Below are positions 1 to 9,378 of a DNA stretch of 64,000 nt, one piece after another (positions within the stretch are counted from its first letter, which is position 1; each line of letters opens with the position of its first letter). This DNA is from Saccharibacillus sp. CPCC 101409. Lineage in GTDB: Bacteria > Bacillota > Bacilli > Paenibacillales > Paenibacillaceae. The position numbers and the translations under genes were made by a program. The notes beneath the pieces were generated by a model. It did no database searches, was not told the origin of the DNA, and saw only the letters and a program-made list of their open reading frames with translations. The stretch covers positions 620,001 through 684,000 of the forward strand of contig NZ_JAULSA010000001.1 in the NCBI RefSeq assembly GCF_030518235.1. The letters run 5' to 3'.

Positions 1-464
1 TCCTGCTGAAGCTGGACGTCGATTACCCGTCGGCGGACGAGCTCAAAGAAATTATCCGGCGCACGACCGCGGCCGACAGCCGCCAGGCGGTCCGGCGGGC
101 CGATGCCGCCGCGCTGCTGGATATCCAGCGCGGAGCGAAAGAAGTGCTGGTGGCCGAGGACGTGCTCGATTACGCCGTTCGCCTGCTGCTGATGACGCAT
201 CCTGCGCAGGCGGAATCGCCGGATTCCGTCAAGCGGTACGTCCGTTTCGGTTCGGGACCGCGTGGTTTGCAGGCTATGGTCTCGGTCTCGAAAGTCCGGG
301 CCATCGCCAAAGGGCGCATGCATGTCTCGACCGGCGATATCCGGGCGGCGGCGAAGCCCGCGCTGCGCCACCGCCTGCTGCTGGGCTTCGAAGGCCAGGC
401 GGAAGGCGTCTCGACGGACATGCTGGTCGACGAGATCCTGGACCGGCTGGAGAACAAAAGATGA
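1..464 (+). CDS. MoxR-family AAA+ ATPase, C-terminal part (gene begins before the window)
   Basis: The reading frame is open from base 3 with no start, so only about 153 C-terminal residues are present. The first visible residues (LLKLDVDYPSADEL) match the end of the MoxR ATPase core, where the preceding region normally ends in an AQLDRFLLK-type motif. The rest is the helical lid (AAA lid, roughly residues 45-150 of the fragment) with VSVSKVRAIAKGR typical of the family. MoxR ATPases are thought to act as chaperones that insert cofactors or activate vWA-domain proteins. The stop codon overlaps the ATG of the DUF58 gene by three bases, and two vWA membrane proteins follow, the classic MoxR-DUF58-BatA-like order. 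Walker A and B motifs lie outside the window. Confidence 0.88.
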   Translation, partial: LLKLDVDYPSADELKEIIRRTTAADSRQAVRRADAAALLDIQRGAKEVLVAEDVLDYAVRLLLMTHPAQAESPDSVKRYVRFGSGPRGLQAMVSVSKVRAIAKGRMHVSTGDIRAAAKPALRHRLLLGFEGQAEGVSTDMLVDEILDRLENKR

Positions 465-1363
465 AGGCGGAGGAGCTGCTGGGCGCGGACTGGACCGCGA
501 GGCTCGACCGCCTGTCGCTGTCGACCGGCCGCCGGGTGCGCGGCACGCGGCAGGGCAGACGGCGTTCGCGCGAGATGGGCGCTTCGCTCGAATTCGCGGA
601 TTACCGCGAATATTCGCCGGGCGACGACGTCCGCCGTTTCGACTGGAGCGTCTACGGACGTACCGGCCGCCAGGTGGTGCGCCAGTTCCTGGACGAGCAG
701 GAACTTCAGGTCACGCTGTATCTCGACTGCTCGGAGTCGATGGCGTTCGCGGACGAAGGCGGACCGGACAAACTCTCGCATGCCGCCCGGCTGGCGGCAA
801 GCATCGGGTATATGACGCTCGCCGCCTACGACAGGCTCGGCGTGTACCGCTTCGGTGAACGGATCGAAGGGGGACTGCCCCTGCTGCGCGGGCGTCCCGC
901 GATCCATCGCATGCTGTCTTTTCTGGCGGAATCGCGGGCGATGGGGCGCGGCAATATCGCTTCGGCATTCGCGGATCGCTCCGAGCTGCCGAAGCTTGCG
1001 GGCATGAGCTGGATCTTCTCCGACTGCTGGACCGAACGCGGCGAAGAAGAACTGGAAGAAACGATGGCGCGTCTTCAGGCGGCGCGGCAGGAAGTGGTGC
1101 TGGTCCAGGTGCTGACTCGCGGCGAAATTCAGCCGAAGCTGAGCGGCGACCTGAAACTGATCGACGCCGAGCTCGGCACTTATAAAGAAGCGGCGCTGAC
1201 CGGGCGGCTGGTCGAGGCGTACGAGCGCGAATTCGCGGCGTACCGCTCGCGGCTGGCCGAGTTCTGCGCCCGCCGCGGCATCTCATACGTGCTTGCTCCG
1301 ACGGACGTTCCGCTCGGCGAGACGGTACTGCAAACGATGCGGGGAATCGGCCTGATTCGCTGA
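461..1363 (+). CDS. DUF58 / vWA-like domain protein
   Basis: A 300-residue cytoplasmic protein. The diagnostic DUF58 segment lies at about residues 45-75 (FADYREYSPGDDVRRFDW), followed by a vWA-like strand with a metal-site-like DCSESM at about 89-94. DUF58 proteins are MoxR partners; the substrate is not known here. Its ATG overlaps the stop of the MoxR gene (ATGA), so the two are translationally coupled. The next gene starts 26 bases after the stop behind a clear AAAGGAGG. No signal peptide or membrane segment is seen, which fits a soluble adaptor between the ATPase and the membrane vWA proteins downstream. Confidence 0.88.
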   Translation: MKAEELLGADWTARLDRLSLSTGRRVRGTRQGRRRSREMGASLEFADYREYSPGDDVRRFDWSVYGRTGRQVVRQFLDEQELQVTLYLDCSESMAFADEGGPDKLSHAARLAASIGYMTLAAYDRLGVYRFGERIEGGLPLLRGRPAIHRMLSFLAESRAMGRGNIASAFADRSELPKLAGMSWIFSDCWTERGEEELEETMARLQAARQEVVLVQVLTRGEIQPKLSGDLKLIDAELGTYKEAALTGRLVEAYEREFAAYRSRLAEFCARRGISYVLAPTDVPLGETVLQTMRGIGLIR

Positions 1364-1389
1364 AGGAAAACGAAAGGAGGCGCGTGCGA

Positions 1390-3366
1390 ATGGGAATCGG
1401 TTCGTGGGCGGGAATGTGGTTTGCGCTGGGGATTCCGATCATTGCGATCATGTACCTGCTCAAACGCAAATTTATCGACACGCCCGTGCCCAGCCATCTG
1501 CTGTGGAGGCGGGTGCTGGAAAATACCGAAGCCAACCGCCCGTGGCAGAAGCTGCGCAACCGGCTGCTGATGTGGCTGCAGATTCTGGCGGCGGCGCTGC
1601 TGGCTTTTGCGCTGATGCGTCCTTTTCTCTGGGGCGAAGCGGGCACGGGCGGACAGTTGATTGTCATTGCCGACGTCTCGGCGAGCATGACTGCGCGTTC
1701 CGGCGGGGAAAGCGGCGGAGCCGCCGGTACGCGGCTGGACGAAATGAAGCGCCGGATCCTGGAGGATACGCGCCGGGCGGACGGCGGACTTACCCTGATC
1801 GCGATGGGCTCGAATCCGCAGGTCTCTTCTTCGCGGACGGACGGGCGCGGCGCGTGGGAGCAGGCCGTCGAAGCGCTCAAGCCCGATTACGGGCGGACGG
1901 CGTACCGCGAAACGCTCTCGCTTGCGTCCGCGGTGGCGCAGGGGCAGAAGGATGCGCGCATCGTGATCTATACCGACAATCAGTGGAACGAGCGGACGGA
2001 CGATCTTGCGCTGGACGCGCCGGTGGAAATCCGCGGGATGGGCGAAACGGGAAGTTACCGAAACGCGGCGATCGAGCAGTTCGGCGTGGACGACGGCGAG
2101 CGCGCCGCGCGTTCCGCGGTCGGCGTCGTCGCCAATACCGGCGGCGGGAAACTTGAGCTGCGGGCGGAGCTGTCCGGCGACGGACGGCCGCTCGGCGCGG
2201 CCGAACTGACGCTTGAGCCGGGCGAGCGCAGGACGGTCGCGTTCAAGGCGGCGGGCGAAGCGCGGACGTACCGGCTGTCGCTTGCGGGGATCGGCGGCGA
2301 TGCTTCGCCGCCGGACGATTACGCGGCGGACAACGACGCGTTCGCTTTTGCAAAAAGCGGGCAGACGCCGAGCGTGCTGCTGCTGTCGGACGGGAATTTG
2401 TTTCTGGAAAAAGCGCTGCGTTTGTCCGGCGCGGAAGTCACGCGCATGGACCGCGCGGCGGGCAAAGAAGACAAAGCGCCGCCTTTGCCCGGCGGTAAGT
2501 TCGATCTGATCGTCGCCGAAGACGGTTTGCCCGGCTACGCGCAAAGCGGGGACTGGAACGACCTGCTTCGCTCGGCGGCGCTCTGGATCATCGGCGGGAA
2601 AGCCGACGACGGACAGCCGGGCAGCCGGCGGGTCGAAGTGAGCGTCCATCCGGTAACGCGTTATCTGTCGCTGTCGGAGCCGTATTTCGGCGCTCTGACG
2701 GCCGGCAAACCGGCCGGTCTGCAAACGATCGTGACGATCGGGCAGCGCCCCGCGATCGCCGCGGGGACGGAGAACGGACGGCGCGAGCTGTGGTTCGGGT
2801 TCAATCTTCAAGACGGCGATCTGCCGCTAAGCAGCGAATTCCCCGTACTGGTCAGCAGTTCGGTATCGTGGCTGACCGGCGGAGGGGGCGGCGGGCTGGG
2901 CCGCGTCGTTTCGGGCGCGGCCGTCGACGTGCCGATCGCGGCCGGAGCCGAGAACGCGCTCTGGCGTCCGATGCAGGGAACGGCTTTTACGGAAGGCGCC
3001 GGGGAAACGGCGGCCGTACGGGCGTCGGGCACGGGAGCGGATTCGCAGCAATCCGCCCCGGCCGGCTCGCCCAGTCCTTCGCAGCCGGCGCCGAACATAC
3101 CGGGGCTGTACGCGTTCGAACAGTCCGGACAAGGGCTGGAGGACGCGCCCGTTTATCTGCTCGACGTGCGTCCGGATCTGTCGGAATCGGCCGCTCCTTC
3201 GCCGGAAACGCCGGAATTTGCCGCCGCTCCGGGCGGCGAAACGGCGGATGCCGGAACGGATACGCAGGGCAGAAGCCGTCTGCCGCTGACGATTCCGCTC
3301 GCGGCGCTGATCGCGGTTATTATGCTGACGGAATGGGGGGTGTACCGGCGTGGGCGTTCAATTTAA
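1390..3366 (+). CDS. BatA-like membrane protein with vWA domain
   Basis: About 658 residues from the ATG at 1390, chosen because AAAGGAGG (1373-1380) sits 9 bases before it; a GTG at 1384 would be too close. The N-terminus has a membrane segment (about 8-24), the Aer/BatA-type motif with a second hydrophobic segment at about 58-78, then a vWA domain opening with DVSASMT, the metal-binding (MIDAS) signature. A middle region resembles the beta-sandwich and class-I amidotransferase-like parts seen in long BatA homologues. A final membrane segment lies near the C-terminus (about 634-652). The domain is expected to face outside or span the membrane in complex with the MoxR/DUF58 pair. It overlaps the next gene by 17 bases, so an operon is certain in arrangement. 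Function beyond the family level is unknown. Confidence 0.82.
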   Translation: MGIGSWAGMWFALGIPIIAIMYLLKRKFIDTPVPSHLLWRRVLENTEANRPWQKLRNRLLMWLQILAAALLAFALMRPFLWGEAGTGGQLIVIADVSASMTARSGGESGGAAGTRLDEMKRRILEDTRRADGGLTLIAMGSNPQVSSSRTDGRGAWEQAVEALKPDYGRTAYRETLSLASAVAQGQKDARIVIYTDNQWNERTDDLALDAPVEIRGMGETGSYRNAAIEQFGVDDGERAARSAVGVVANTGGGKLELRAELSGDGRPLGAAELTLEPGERRTVAFKAAGEARTYRLSLAGIGGDASPPDDYAADNDAFAFAKSGQTPSVLLLSDGNLFLEKALRLSGAEVTRMDRAAGKEDKAPPLPGGKFDLIVAEDGLPGYAQSGDWNDLLRSAALWIIGGKADDGQPGSRRVEVSVHPVTRYLSLSEPYFGALTAGKPAGLQTIVTIGQRPAIAAGTENGRRELWFGFNLQDGDLPLSSEFPVLVSSSVSWLTGGGGGGLGRVVSGAAVDVPIAAGAENALWRPMQGTAFTEGAGETAAVRASGTGADSQQSAPAGSPSPSQPAPNIPGLYAFEQSGQGLEDAPVYLLDVRPDLSESAAPSPETPEFAAAPGGETADAGTDTQGRSRLPLTIPLAALIAVIMLTEWGVYRRGRSI

Positions 3367-6300
3367 TCATCCCTGGTTTCTGCTGCTGTTGATTCCATTG
3401 GCCGTTTTTGCGGTTTATGCGTTTCGGGGTCCGGCAAGAATCCCGCTGCCGCGTCACCGTCTGGCGGCCGGCCTGCGCACGGCGGCGCTGCTGCTGCTGG
3501 TTCTTCTGCTGGCCGGAACCCAGCTGTATACGGTCCAGCGTCAGCACGAAGTCGTGTACGCCGTGGACCGGTCGGCCAGCTCCGCGGACAGCGAAGAAGA
3601 TCGCGAATGGATATCGGCTTCGCTTGAGGGCAAAGGAGAAAAAGACGAATTTGCGGTGCTGTCTTTCGGGCGCGACGCTTCCGCCGAGCAAACGCTGACC
3701 GGCAGCGGCGATCGGCTTACGAGCCTTGCGGCGGCGGTCGATCCGGATTATACGAATGTGCAGCGCGCGCTTCAGCTGGCTTCCGGCATGCTGGGAACGG
3801 GCGATCCTCGGATCGTGCTGATCAGCGACGGCAGCGAGAATGCGGGCAGCATGCTGTCCGCGGGGAAGCTGCTGAAGAACCGGGGCATCAAAGTCGACGT
3901 GCTGGAAAAAGAAAGCGGCAGCGGCAAAGACGCGGCGATCGATTCGCTGTCGCTGCCGGAACGCTTGTATCTGGGCGAATCTTTTTCCGCCGAAGCCGAG
4001 ATCCGCAGCACGTTCGGCGGAACGGCCGTGGTCCGGCTGTATGAAGACAATATGGAGATCGGTTCGCAGACCGTGAATGTGGAGCAAGGAGACACCCGCG
4101 TGCTGCTTCAGGGCATCGCCAAAAAGCCCGGCCTGCACCGCTACCGCGCCGAACTGAGCATGCCGGGCGACGGCCAGTCGGCCAACAACGCGGCGTTTGC
4201 ATTTACACGCGTCGCCGGCAGTCCCGCCGTGCTGATCGTCGAAGGCAAACCGGGAACTTCCGGCAATATCTCGAAGGCGCTGAACGCAGGACTGGTGGAT
4301 ACGACGGTGATCTCGCCGGAAATGCTGCCGTCGGAGCTGGCGGATTACGCCGTCTACGACAGCGTCATCTTCAACAATGTGTCCGCCGACAAGCTGGGCC
4401 AGGCCAAAATGGACCTGATCGAGACGGCGGTGCGCAGCTACGGGATCGGCTTTATGATGAGCGGCGGCGACCAGAGTTTCGGCCTCGGCGGTTACTTCGA
4501 AACGCCGATCGAGCGTGCGCTGCCCGTCTCGATGGAACTCGAAGGCAAACGCGAAGTGCCGGAGCTGGGCCTGATTCTCGTGATCGACCGCTCCGGCAGC
4601 ATGGACGGCAGCAAGATCGAGCTGGCCAAAGAAGCCGCCATGCGCACGGTGGAGCTGATGCGCGCCAAAGACACGGTCGGCGTAGTCGCGTTCGACGACA
4701 GCCCGTGGTGGGTGGTCGAGCCGCAGAAGCTGGCGGACAAAGAAGAGGTGCTGGAGCAGATCCAGTCGATCCCGAGCGGGGGCGGCACGAATATTTATCC
4801 CGCGCTTCAATCGGCGGCCGAGCGCATGAAAGAAATCAAAGCGCAGCGCAAACATATCATCCTGCTGACGGACGGCCAGTCGGCGGGCGGAGGCAGCTAC
4901 GAAGATCTGCTGGGCGAACTGGGCGCGGAGAACGTCACCGTGTCTTCCGTCGCGGTCGGCTCCGACGCCGACCGCCGGCTGCTCGAAGAAGTCGCGCGTC
5001 TCGGCAAAGGGCGCTTCTACGACGTGCAGGACGAAACGACGCTGCCCGCGATTTTCAGCCGCGAAGCCGTGCTGCTCGCCCGGACCTATATCGTTAACAA
5101 GCCGTTTACGCCGGCGATCGCCGACGCGGGGGACTGGGCTCCGCTGTTTGCAAACGGACTGCCGCAGATCGAAGGTTATATTGCGACCAGCGCCAAGCCG
5201 TCCGCGCAGACCGCGCTGGCGAGTCCGGAACCGGACCCGCTGCTGGTGCGCTGGCAGTACGGCTCCGGCCGCACGGTCGCCTGGACAAGCGACCTGACCG
5301 GGGAATGGTCGGGCCATTGGGTATCCTGGGACAAGTTTGCGAATGTACTGACCCAGACGGTCAAATGGACCTTCCCGCAGTTTACGGCTTCGCCGTACCG
5401 GGTCGAAACGGCGGTCGGCGAAAACGGATTGGAGTTGAACGTGTCCGTATCGGCGGGAGAAACCGAAACCCTTCCGGCCGAGCTGTCCGCTTCGTTCGGG
5501 GGAGACGGAGGAGAGAACTCGGAGCCCGTCACGCTGGTGCAGACCGCGCCGGGCAATTATACCGGCGTTCTGCCGGTCGTCGATCCCGGAGCGTATCTGC
5601 TGAACTTGTCGCCCGTGGAACCGGCGGGATCAAGCGGCGATGGAGCGGCCGGCGAGAAAGGAGCCGCAGAAGACAACGGCGCTTCGGGAACAGGAGCGGA
5701 GAATTATTCCGAAGGCGGAGCCGGGGAGGAAAGCCCGGCTTCCGGAGCGGCGGGAGACGCTGCGGCCGAAGCGGAAGATGCCGGCTCCGAAGGAGCGGCT
5801 GCCGGCGAAACGGGCGCGGAGCCCGCGCAGGGCGGCGGCGAAGACGCTTCCGCATCTTCGCTGCCGGCTTCGTCGGGCACCGGCGTAGTCATCCCGTATT
5901 CGCCGGAGTACCGTATCGCTTCCGCCGAACAGGAAAACGGCGGTTCGCTCGCCGACCTGGCCGCGCTGACCGGCGGCCGGGTGCTGTCCCGGGACAACCC
6001 GGCGGCCGTCTTCGCCGAACCGGCGGCCCCGCGCAAAGAAGCGCGGGACTGGAACTCGATCCTGCTGGCCGCGGCGCTGGCCCTGTGGATCGCGGACATC
6101 GCGGTCCGTCGTCTGGCCGTCCCGTGGGGACGGCTCGCCGCCGCGCTGCGCGCTCCGCTCGCGGCGGCGTCCGGCCGGCGCGCAGCGGCCGCCTCCGGCG
6201 CAGCCGCTCCCGCGGAAGACGGCGCGCTCGCGCGCCTGTCCGCCGCCAAGCGGCGCAGCGCGGCTTTCCGCGGCGGCGGGAAACGCGCCGCCGAGAACGC

Positions 6301-6706
6301 CGCGCCGCCTCCGGGCGCGGCGGCAGGTTCTCCCCGCGCAGCAGGCGGGGAAAGCGGGTCCGAGGCGGGCTCCGCCTCCGCCGCGGACCGCGCCCGCGCG
6401 GAGCGCGGCGCCGGCCGGACTCCGGCCGGCCGGCCCGCCGGGGGCACCGGCGGGACCTCGGGCGCGCGGAGCGCAGCGCCGCCGCCCGCCGCGGGCGAAG
6501 CCTCCCGCGGCCGCTCTTCGTCCGGGAACTCGCCGGGTGCCGCCGGCTCGTCCCCGGACAAACAGCCGGCCCCGCCGCGCGGACCGGCGGCCAACCCCGG
6601 AGCCGCGCCGCCAAGCGCCGGCTCGGCTCCGGGCGCGGCTCCCGGCGAAGCCTCCGGCAGCGCCATGGACCGCCTGCTGGCCGCGAAGAAGCGCCGCGAC
6701 CGCTAA
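3350..6706 (+). CDS. Large membrane vWA protein with Ala/Gly/Pro-rich tail
   Basis: A 1118-residue protein starting at GTG 3350, with a run of six G at 3335-3340 as ribosome binding site. Two hydrophobic segments occupy about residues 10-25 and 40-58. A first vWA-like fold begins near VYAVDRSAS (about 71), then an amidotransferase-like stretch ending in SGGDQSFGLGGY (about 370-385), and a canonical vWA domain from about 405 with DRSGSMDGSKIE, a full MIDAS motif. Residues about 760-850 are rich in Gly, Ala and Glu. A membrane segment lies at about 900-920. The last 190 residues are Ala/Pro/Gly/Arg-rich and probably disordered in the cytoplasm. The family is found next to MoxR/DUF58; its substrate is unknown. 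The tail is much longer than usual and its DNA is extremely GC-rich. Confidence 0.8.
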   Translation: MGVQFNHPWFLLLLIPLAVFAVYAFRGPARIPLPRHRLAAGLRTAALLLLVLLLAGTQLYTVQRQHEVVYAVDRSASSADSEEDREWISASLEGKGEKDEFAVLSFGRDASAEQTLTGSGDRLTSLAAAVDPDYTNVQRALQLASGMLGTGDPRIVLISDGSENAGSMLSAGKLLKNRGIKVDVLEKESGSGKDAAIDSLSLPERLYLGESFSAEAEIRSTFGGTAVVRLYEDNMEIGSQTVNVEQGDTRVLLQGIAKKPGLHRYRAELSMPGDGQSANNAAFAFTRVAGSPAVLIVEGKPGTSGNISKALNAGLVDTTVISPEMLPSELADYAVYDSVIFNNVSADKLGQAKMDLIETAVRSYGIGFMMSGGDQSFGLGGYFETPIERALPVSMELEGKREVPELGLILVIDRSGSMDGSKIELAKEAAMRTVELMRAKDTVGVVAFDDSPWWVVEPQKLADKEEVLEQIQSIPSGGGTNIYPALQSAAERMKEIKAQRKHIILLTDGQSAGGGSYEDLLGELGAENVTVSSVAVGSDADRRLLEEVARLGKGRFYDVQDETTLPAIFSREAVLLARTYIVNKPFTPAIADAGDWAPLFANGLPQIEGYIATSAKPSAQTALASPEPDPLLVRWQYGSGRTVAWTSDLTGEWSGHWVSWDKFANVLTQTVKWTFPQFTASPYRVETAVGENGLELNVSVSAGETETLPAELSASFGGDGGENSEPVTLVQTAPGNYTGVLPVVDPGAYLLNLSPVEPAGSSGDGAAGEKGAAEDNGASGTGAENYSEGGAGEESPASGAAGDAAAEAEDAGSEGAAAGETGAEPAQGGGEDASASSLPASSGTGVVIPYSPEYRIASAEQENGGSLADLAALTGGRVLSRDNPAAVFAEPAAPRKEARDWNSILLAAALALWIADIAVRRLAVPWGRLAAALRAPLAAASGRRAAAASGAAAPAEDGALARLSAAKRRSAAFRGGGKRAAENAAPPPGAAAGSPRAAGGESGSEAGSASAADRARAERGAGRTPAGRPAGGTGGTSGARSAAPPPAAGEASRGRSSSGNSPGAAGSSPDKQPAPPRGPAANPGAAPPSAGSAPGAAPGEASGSAMDRLLAAKKRRDR

Positions 6707-6743
6707 ACCCGCGCTGACCCGTCACCGTCTGCGCAAACCTTCC

Positions 6744-6780
6744 AAAAAAGCGAACCGTCAGCAGCGACGGTTCGCTTTTT
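6744..6780 (+). terminator. Rho-independent terminator of the MoxR-vWA operon
   Basis: A perfect stem (AAGCGAACCGTC pairing with GACGGTTCGCTT) with a six-base loop and a T-run, 38 bases after the stop of the large vWA gene. It marks the 3' end of the four-gene operon. Confidence 0.93.
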
Positions 6781-7690
6781 TACGCCTACAGCGATCGGAG
6801 CCGCGGCCGCTTCCAATACCAAGCGCTCGCGTCCTGTCTGCTCGCGTCCCGCCACTCACTGTCCCAAGCCAATTGCCGCAGCACCGCTTTCCCAAACGTC
6901 ACTTTCATGCTCTCCTATGCCCGTTCATTCTTGCAAATCGGCAACAATTTCGTCCATTTCAAGCGCAATCGCGCCGATTGTTGCAAATGTGCATCAATTT
7001 CGGCCTCGCTTTGCCTTTATCCCCCAAATCGGCCTTTCGCCAAAAAAAATTGATGCGTATTCGCAGTAATCTCACTCTTTGCCGCATACACGGCCCAAAT
7101 TGATGCGTATTCGCATCAATGACCCGGACTTCCGGTCAAGTCCATCATGATGGGTAAAAACACTTTCCCAAAAAGGAGACACAACCGGTATTCTTTTTAC
7201 GCCCTCACCGTGCAAGTCCTTTAAAGCCCCTCAGAAAATACTGACTTTTAATCCGCATTTTAGGCTGAAAAAGAACCGGTACGGAAAAATGCTGACTTTT
7301 CGTCCGCATTTTACGAACAAATCGTCGTTTTTCGCGATGTCCACGCCCAAATATGCATATTTAGTCAGCATTTTCGTTCGATCCTCGAATTTTTCGCTAA
7401 AATGCTGACCTGGCGTCAACACTGGCGTCAGGTCAGCATTTGAGGGGCAGCATTCCCGGTGCTCCTCTTCAGTCTTGAGCGGCGGCCGGCGTCTTCCGAC
7501 CTCGCCGCTGGATCGACGAGCCGTCTCGTTTTTACACACAAATATGGACTTGCCCGGACTTCCCGCATGACGGCCGTCTTCGTTTGCTCGTCGTCTGCTT
7601 TGCAGACCGAACCCGTCGTCCTCAGACACCGTCTAGCCGTTCTCGCTGGTTCCCGCGCGCCAAGCGACTCCACTCGCACCTACTGTTGTT
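6781..7690. other. Gene-free region with an array of short palindromic elements
   Basis: About 900 bases without a convincing gene. It carries repeated short A/T-rimmed elements between about 6930 and 7445. Examples are ATTGATGCG-TATT-CGCATCAAT near 7099-7120 (perfect 9-bp stem) with a close relative near 7048, AAAATGC...GCATTTT near 7287 with a variant near 7234, and a 13-bp stem (AAATGCTGACCTG / CAGGTCAGCATTT) near 7400-7441. A GCAACAAT...ATTGTTGC pair lies near 6940-6990. Reading frames across the region lack ribosome binding sites and coding character, so I annotate no gene. Confidence 0.6.
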
Positions 7691-7903
7691 CTACCGCCGC
7701 AGCTCGTAAAACTCGCACGTCCGCCGGTCGTAGTAATCGAGGTCGCTGACGCTCGACTGGACGGCGATCATGGAATCGTCGAAGCGGATAATCAGTCCGC
7801 CGGGATTGATCATATCGTCGTTTTGGAAAACGCGAACGGTGCGCTCGTTGTCCATCGCTTCCTGGAAATCGCGTTCGGTTTCAAGCTTTCGGTTGGTCGC
7901 CAT
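7691..7903 (-). CDS. Small conserved protein of unknown function (70 aa)
   Basis: A 70-residue hydrophilic protein. The start is the ATG at 7903 (reverse strand) because AAGGAGG lies 5-7 bases upstream; a longer in-frame extension to 8140 has no such signal and low-quality composition. It begins MATNRKLETERDFQEAM and contains an acidic FDDSMIAVQSSVSDLDYYDRR segment. No known domain, signal peptide or membrane segment is visible. Its strong ribosome binding site and clean composition support a real gene. It is divergent from the esterase at 8258. Confidence 0.7.
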   Translation of the reverse strand: MATNRKLETERDFQEAMDNERTVRVFQNDDMINPGGLIIRFDDSMIAVQSSVSDLDYYDRRTCEFYELRR

Positions 7904-8094
7904 AGTTCCTCCTTGACGTCGTTTTCGCTGCTGCCCGCCTCGCCGCGCAGCCGTACAAAAGTCCGCGCGGCGGCTGCGCATCACTTCATATTCTATCACA
8001 AAATCCGCTCCCGGAAGTCTATCCGAAGCGCGCCGGAGCCTGCAGCGGACGCCGGACTCTTCTATTGCAGCCGCTATTATTTTTGCGTCCGGCT

Positions 8095-8123
8095 CTTTCC
8101 ATTCGCGGAGCAGCGAGTATAAT
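8095..8123 (+). promoter_or_regulatory. Candidate sigma-A promoter for the esterase gene
   Basis: A perfect TATAAT at 8118-8123 follows a poor -35 (CTTTCC, 8095-8100) at 17-base spacing. It lies 134 bases before the esterase start, on the same strand. Confidence 0.45.
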
Positions 8124-8257
8124 GGAGCGGTAAGAAGCAAGCCTTCCTGCCGACGGCATACAGGCTCCGCGCAGTCCGGCTTTTTTCATCCGCCCTGCGA
8201 AGGTCATTCCGGACCAACGGCAAGAAAATACCGAAAACGATTTAGGAGGATAACACA

Positions 8258-9055
8258 ATGAATCCCGTAATTTTATGGCCGGACGGCGCGCCGAACGCGG
8301 CCGGAACCACCGATGAAGACGTGCCTGCAATCGAAGCTTATCTGGCGGAAGGAGAGAACCGCGCGGCGGTAATCGTCTGTCCGGGCGGAGGCTACGAGTT
8401 TCGCGCCGACCACGAAGGCGAGCCGATCGCGCTCTGGCTGAATACGCTCGGCATCTCGGCTTTCGTGCTGCGCTACCGGGTAGCGCCTTACCGCTATCCG
8501 AGCGCCCTGTCCGATGTGCAGCGGGCGGTTCGGACTGTTCGTTACCGCGCCGAAGAATTCAAGCTCGACCCGTCCCGGATCGGCGTGCTGGGATTCTCCG
8601 CGGGCGGCCATCTGGCTTCGACGGCCGGTACGTTGTACGACGCCGGCCGTCCCGATTCCGAAGATCCGATCGAGCGCTTGTCCAGCCGTCCCGATCTGCT
8701 GATGCTGTGCTATCCGGTGATTACGCTGAACGAACCGTACACCCATGCCGGCTCCCGGATCGCGCTGCTGGGCGCGGATGCCGACGCCAAGGCGATCGAA
8801 TCGCTGTGCAGCGAGCTTAACGTCACGTCGGATACGCCGCCGACTTTCCTCTGGCATACGTCCGAAGACGGTCTGGTTCCGGTGGAGAACAGCCTGCTGT
8901 TCGCTTCGGCTCTGGGCAGAAAAGGCGTTCCGTTCGATCTGCACGTGTATGCGCATGGCGGCCACGGAATGGGCATGGCCGAAGGCGATCCGCATGTGTC
9001 CCACTGGAGCGGGCAGTGCGCTTCCTGGCTGCGCGTGAACGGGTTTGCGGATTAA
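8258..9055 (+). CDS. Alpha/beta-hydrolase, acetyl-esterase (BD-FAE/Aes) type
   Basis: A 265-residue cytoplasmic hydrolase with no signal peptide. The oxyanion segment PGGGYEF is at about residues 46-52, the nucleophile elbow GFSAGGH at about 112-118 with Ser114, an acid in HTSEDGLVP (about 205-212) and the catalytic His in GGHGMG near 236-241. This layout fits the BD-FAE/xylan acetyl-esterase-like group, which removes acyl groups from sugars or small esters; the exact substrate cannot be told. TTTAGGAGG lies 8 bases before the ATG. It is a single-gene unit closed by a strong terminator. It precedes a sugar-uptake locus, which makes a role with acetylated oligosaccharides possible but unproven. 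Confidence 0.82.
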   Translation: MNPVILWPDGAPNAAGTTDEDVPAIEAYLAEGENRAAVIVCPGGGYEFRADHEGEPIALWLNTLGISAFVLRYRVAPYRYPSALSDVQRAVRTVRYRAEEFKLDPSRIGVLGFSAGGHLASTAGTLYDAGRPDSEDPIERLSSRPDLLMLCYPVITLNEPYTHAGSRIALLGADADAKAIESLCSELNVTSDTPPTFLWHTSEDGLVPVENSLLFASALGRKGVPFDLHVYAHGGHGMGMAEGDPHVSHWSGQCASWLRVNGFAD

Positions 9056-9160
9056 CGCGAACGATTTATCGGCAAACCGCGTTCCTGCTGTAAACTTTTA
9101 AAGATTCACGCCTGCGGCTGCTTCGCAGACTTGCGGCGCCCGTCCGGTGCTGCTTTCCTG

Positions 9161-9222
9161 AAAAATCCCGCTTACAGACCGAACAGGCCGATTGCCTGCC
9201 GAAGCTGTAAGCGGGATTTTTT
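9161..9222 (+). terminator. Terminator after the esterase gene
   Basis: A long stem (AATCCCGCTTACAG with CTGTAAGCGGGATT) around a roughly 30-base loop, followed by T residues. It isolates the esterase from the LacI locus downstream. Confidence 0.88.
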
Positions 9223-9378
9223 AAGGCGTGTACGCGGCCAAGATAGAAGTAAAGTTACTCTTCGCTGAAGCGCACCCAAAGCGTGTGGGTTTCAGACGAA
9301 CGTAAACTTCTGATCGAATCTGGTCGACGAACGGTCTCCAGGCTATTCCGTTTAAAAAATATAGATCGCTTTATTGTG

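Noticed and set aside
711-5317. Very long minus-strand frames opposite the vWA genes, and similar antisense frames elsewhere
   Set aside because: High-GC coding DNA routinely leaves long antisense frames; composition is Arg/His-rich and no start signals are present.
7231-7629. 132-codon minus-strand frame in the palindrome region
   Set aside because: It runs through the palindromic elements, has no ribosome binding site and no family resemblance.
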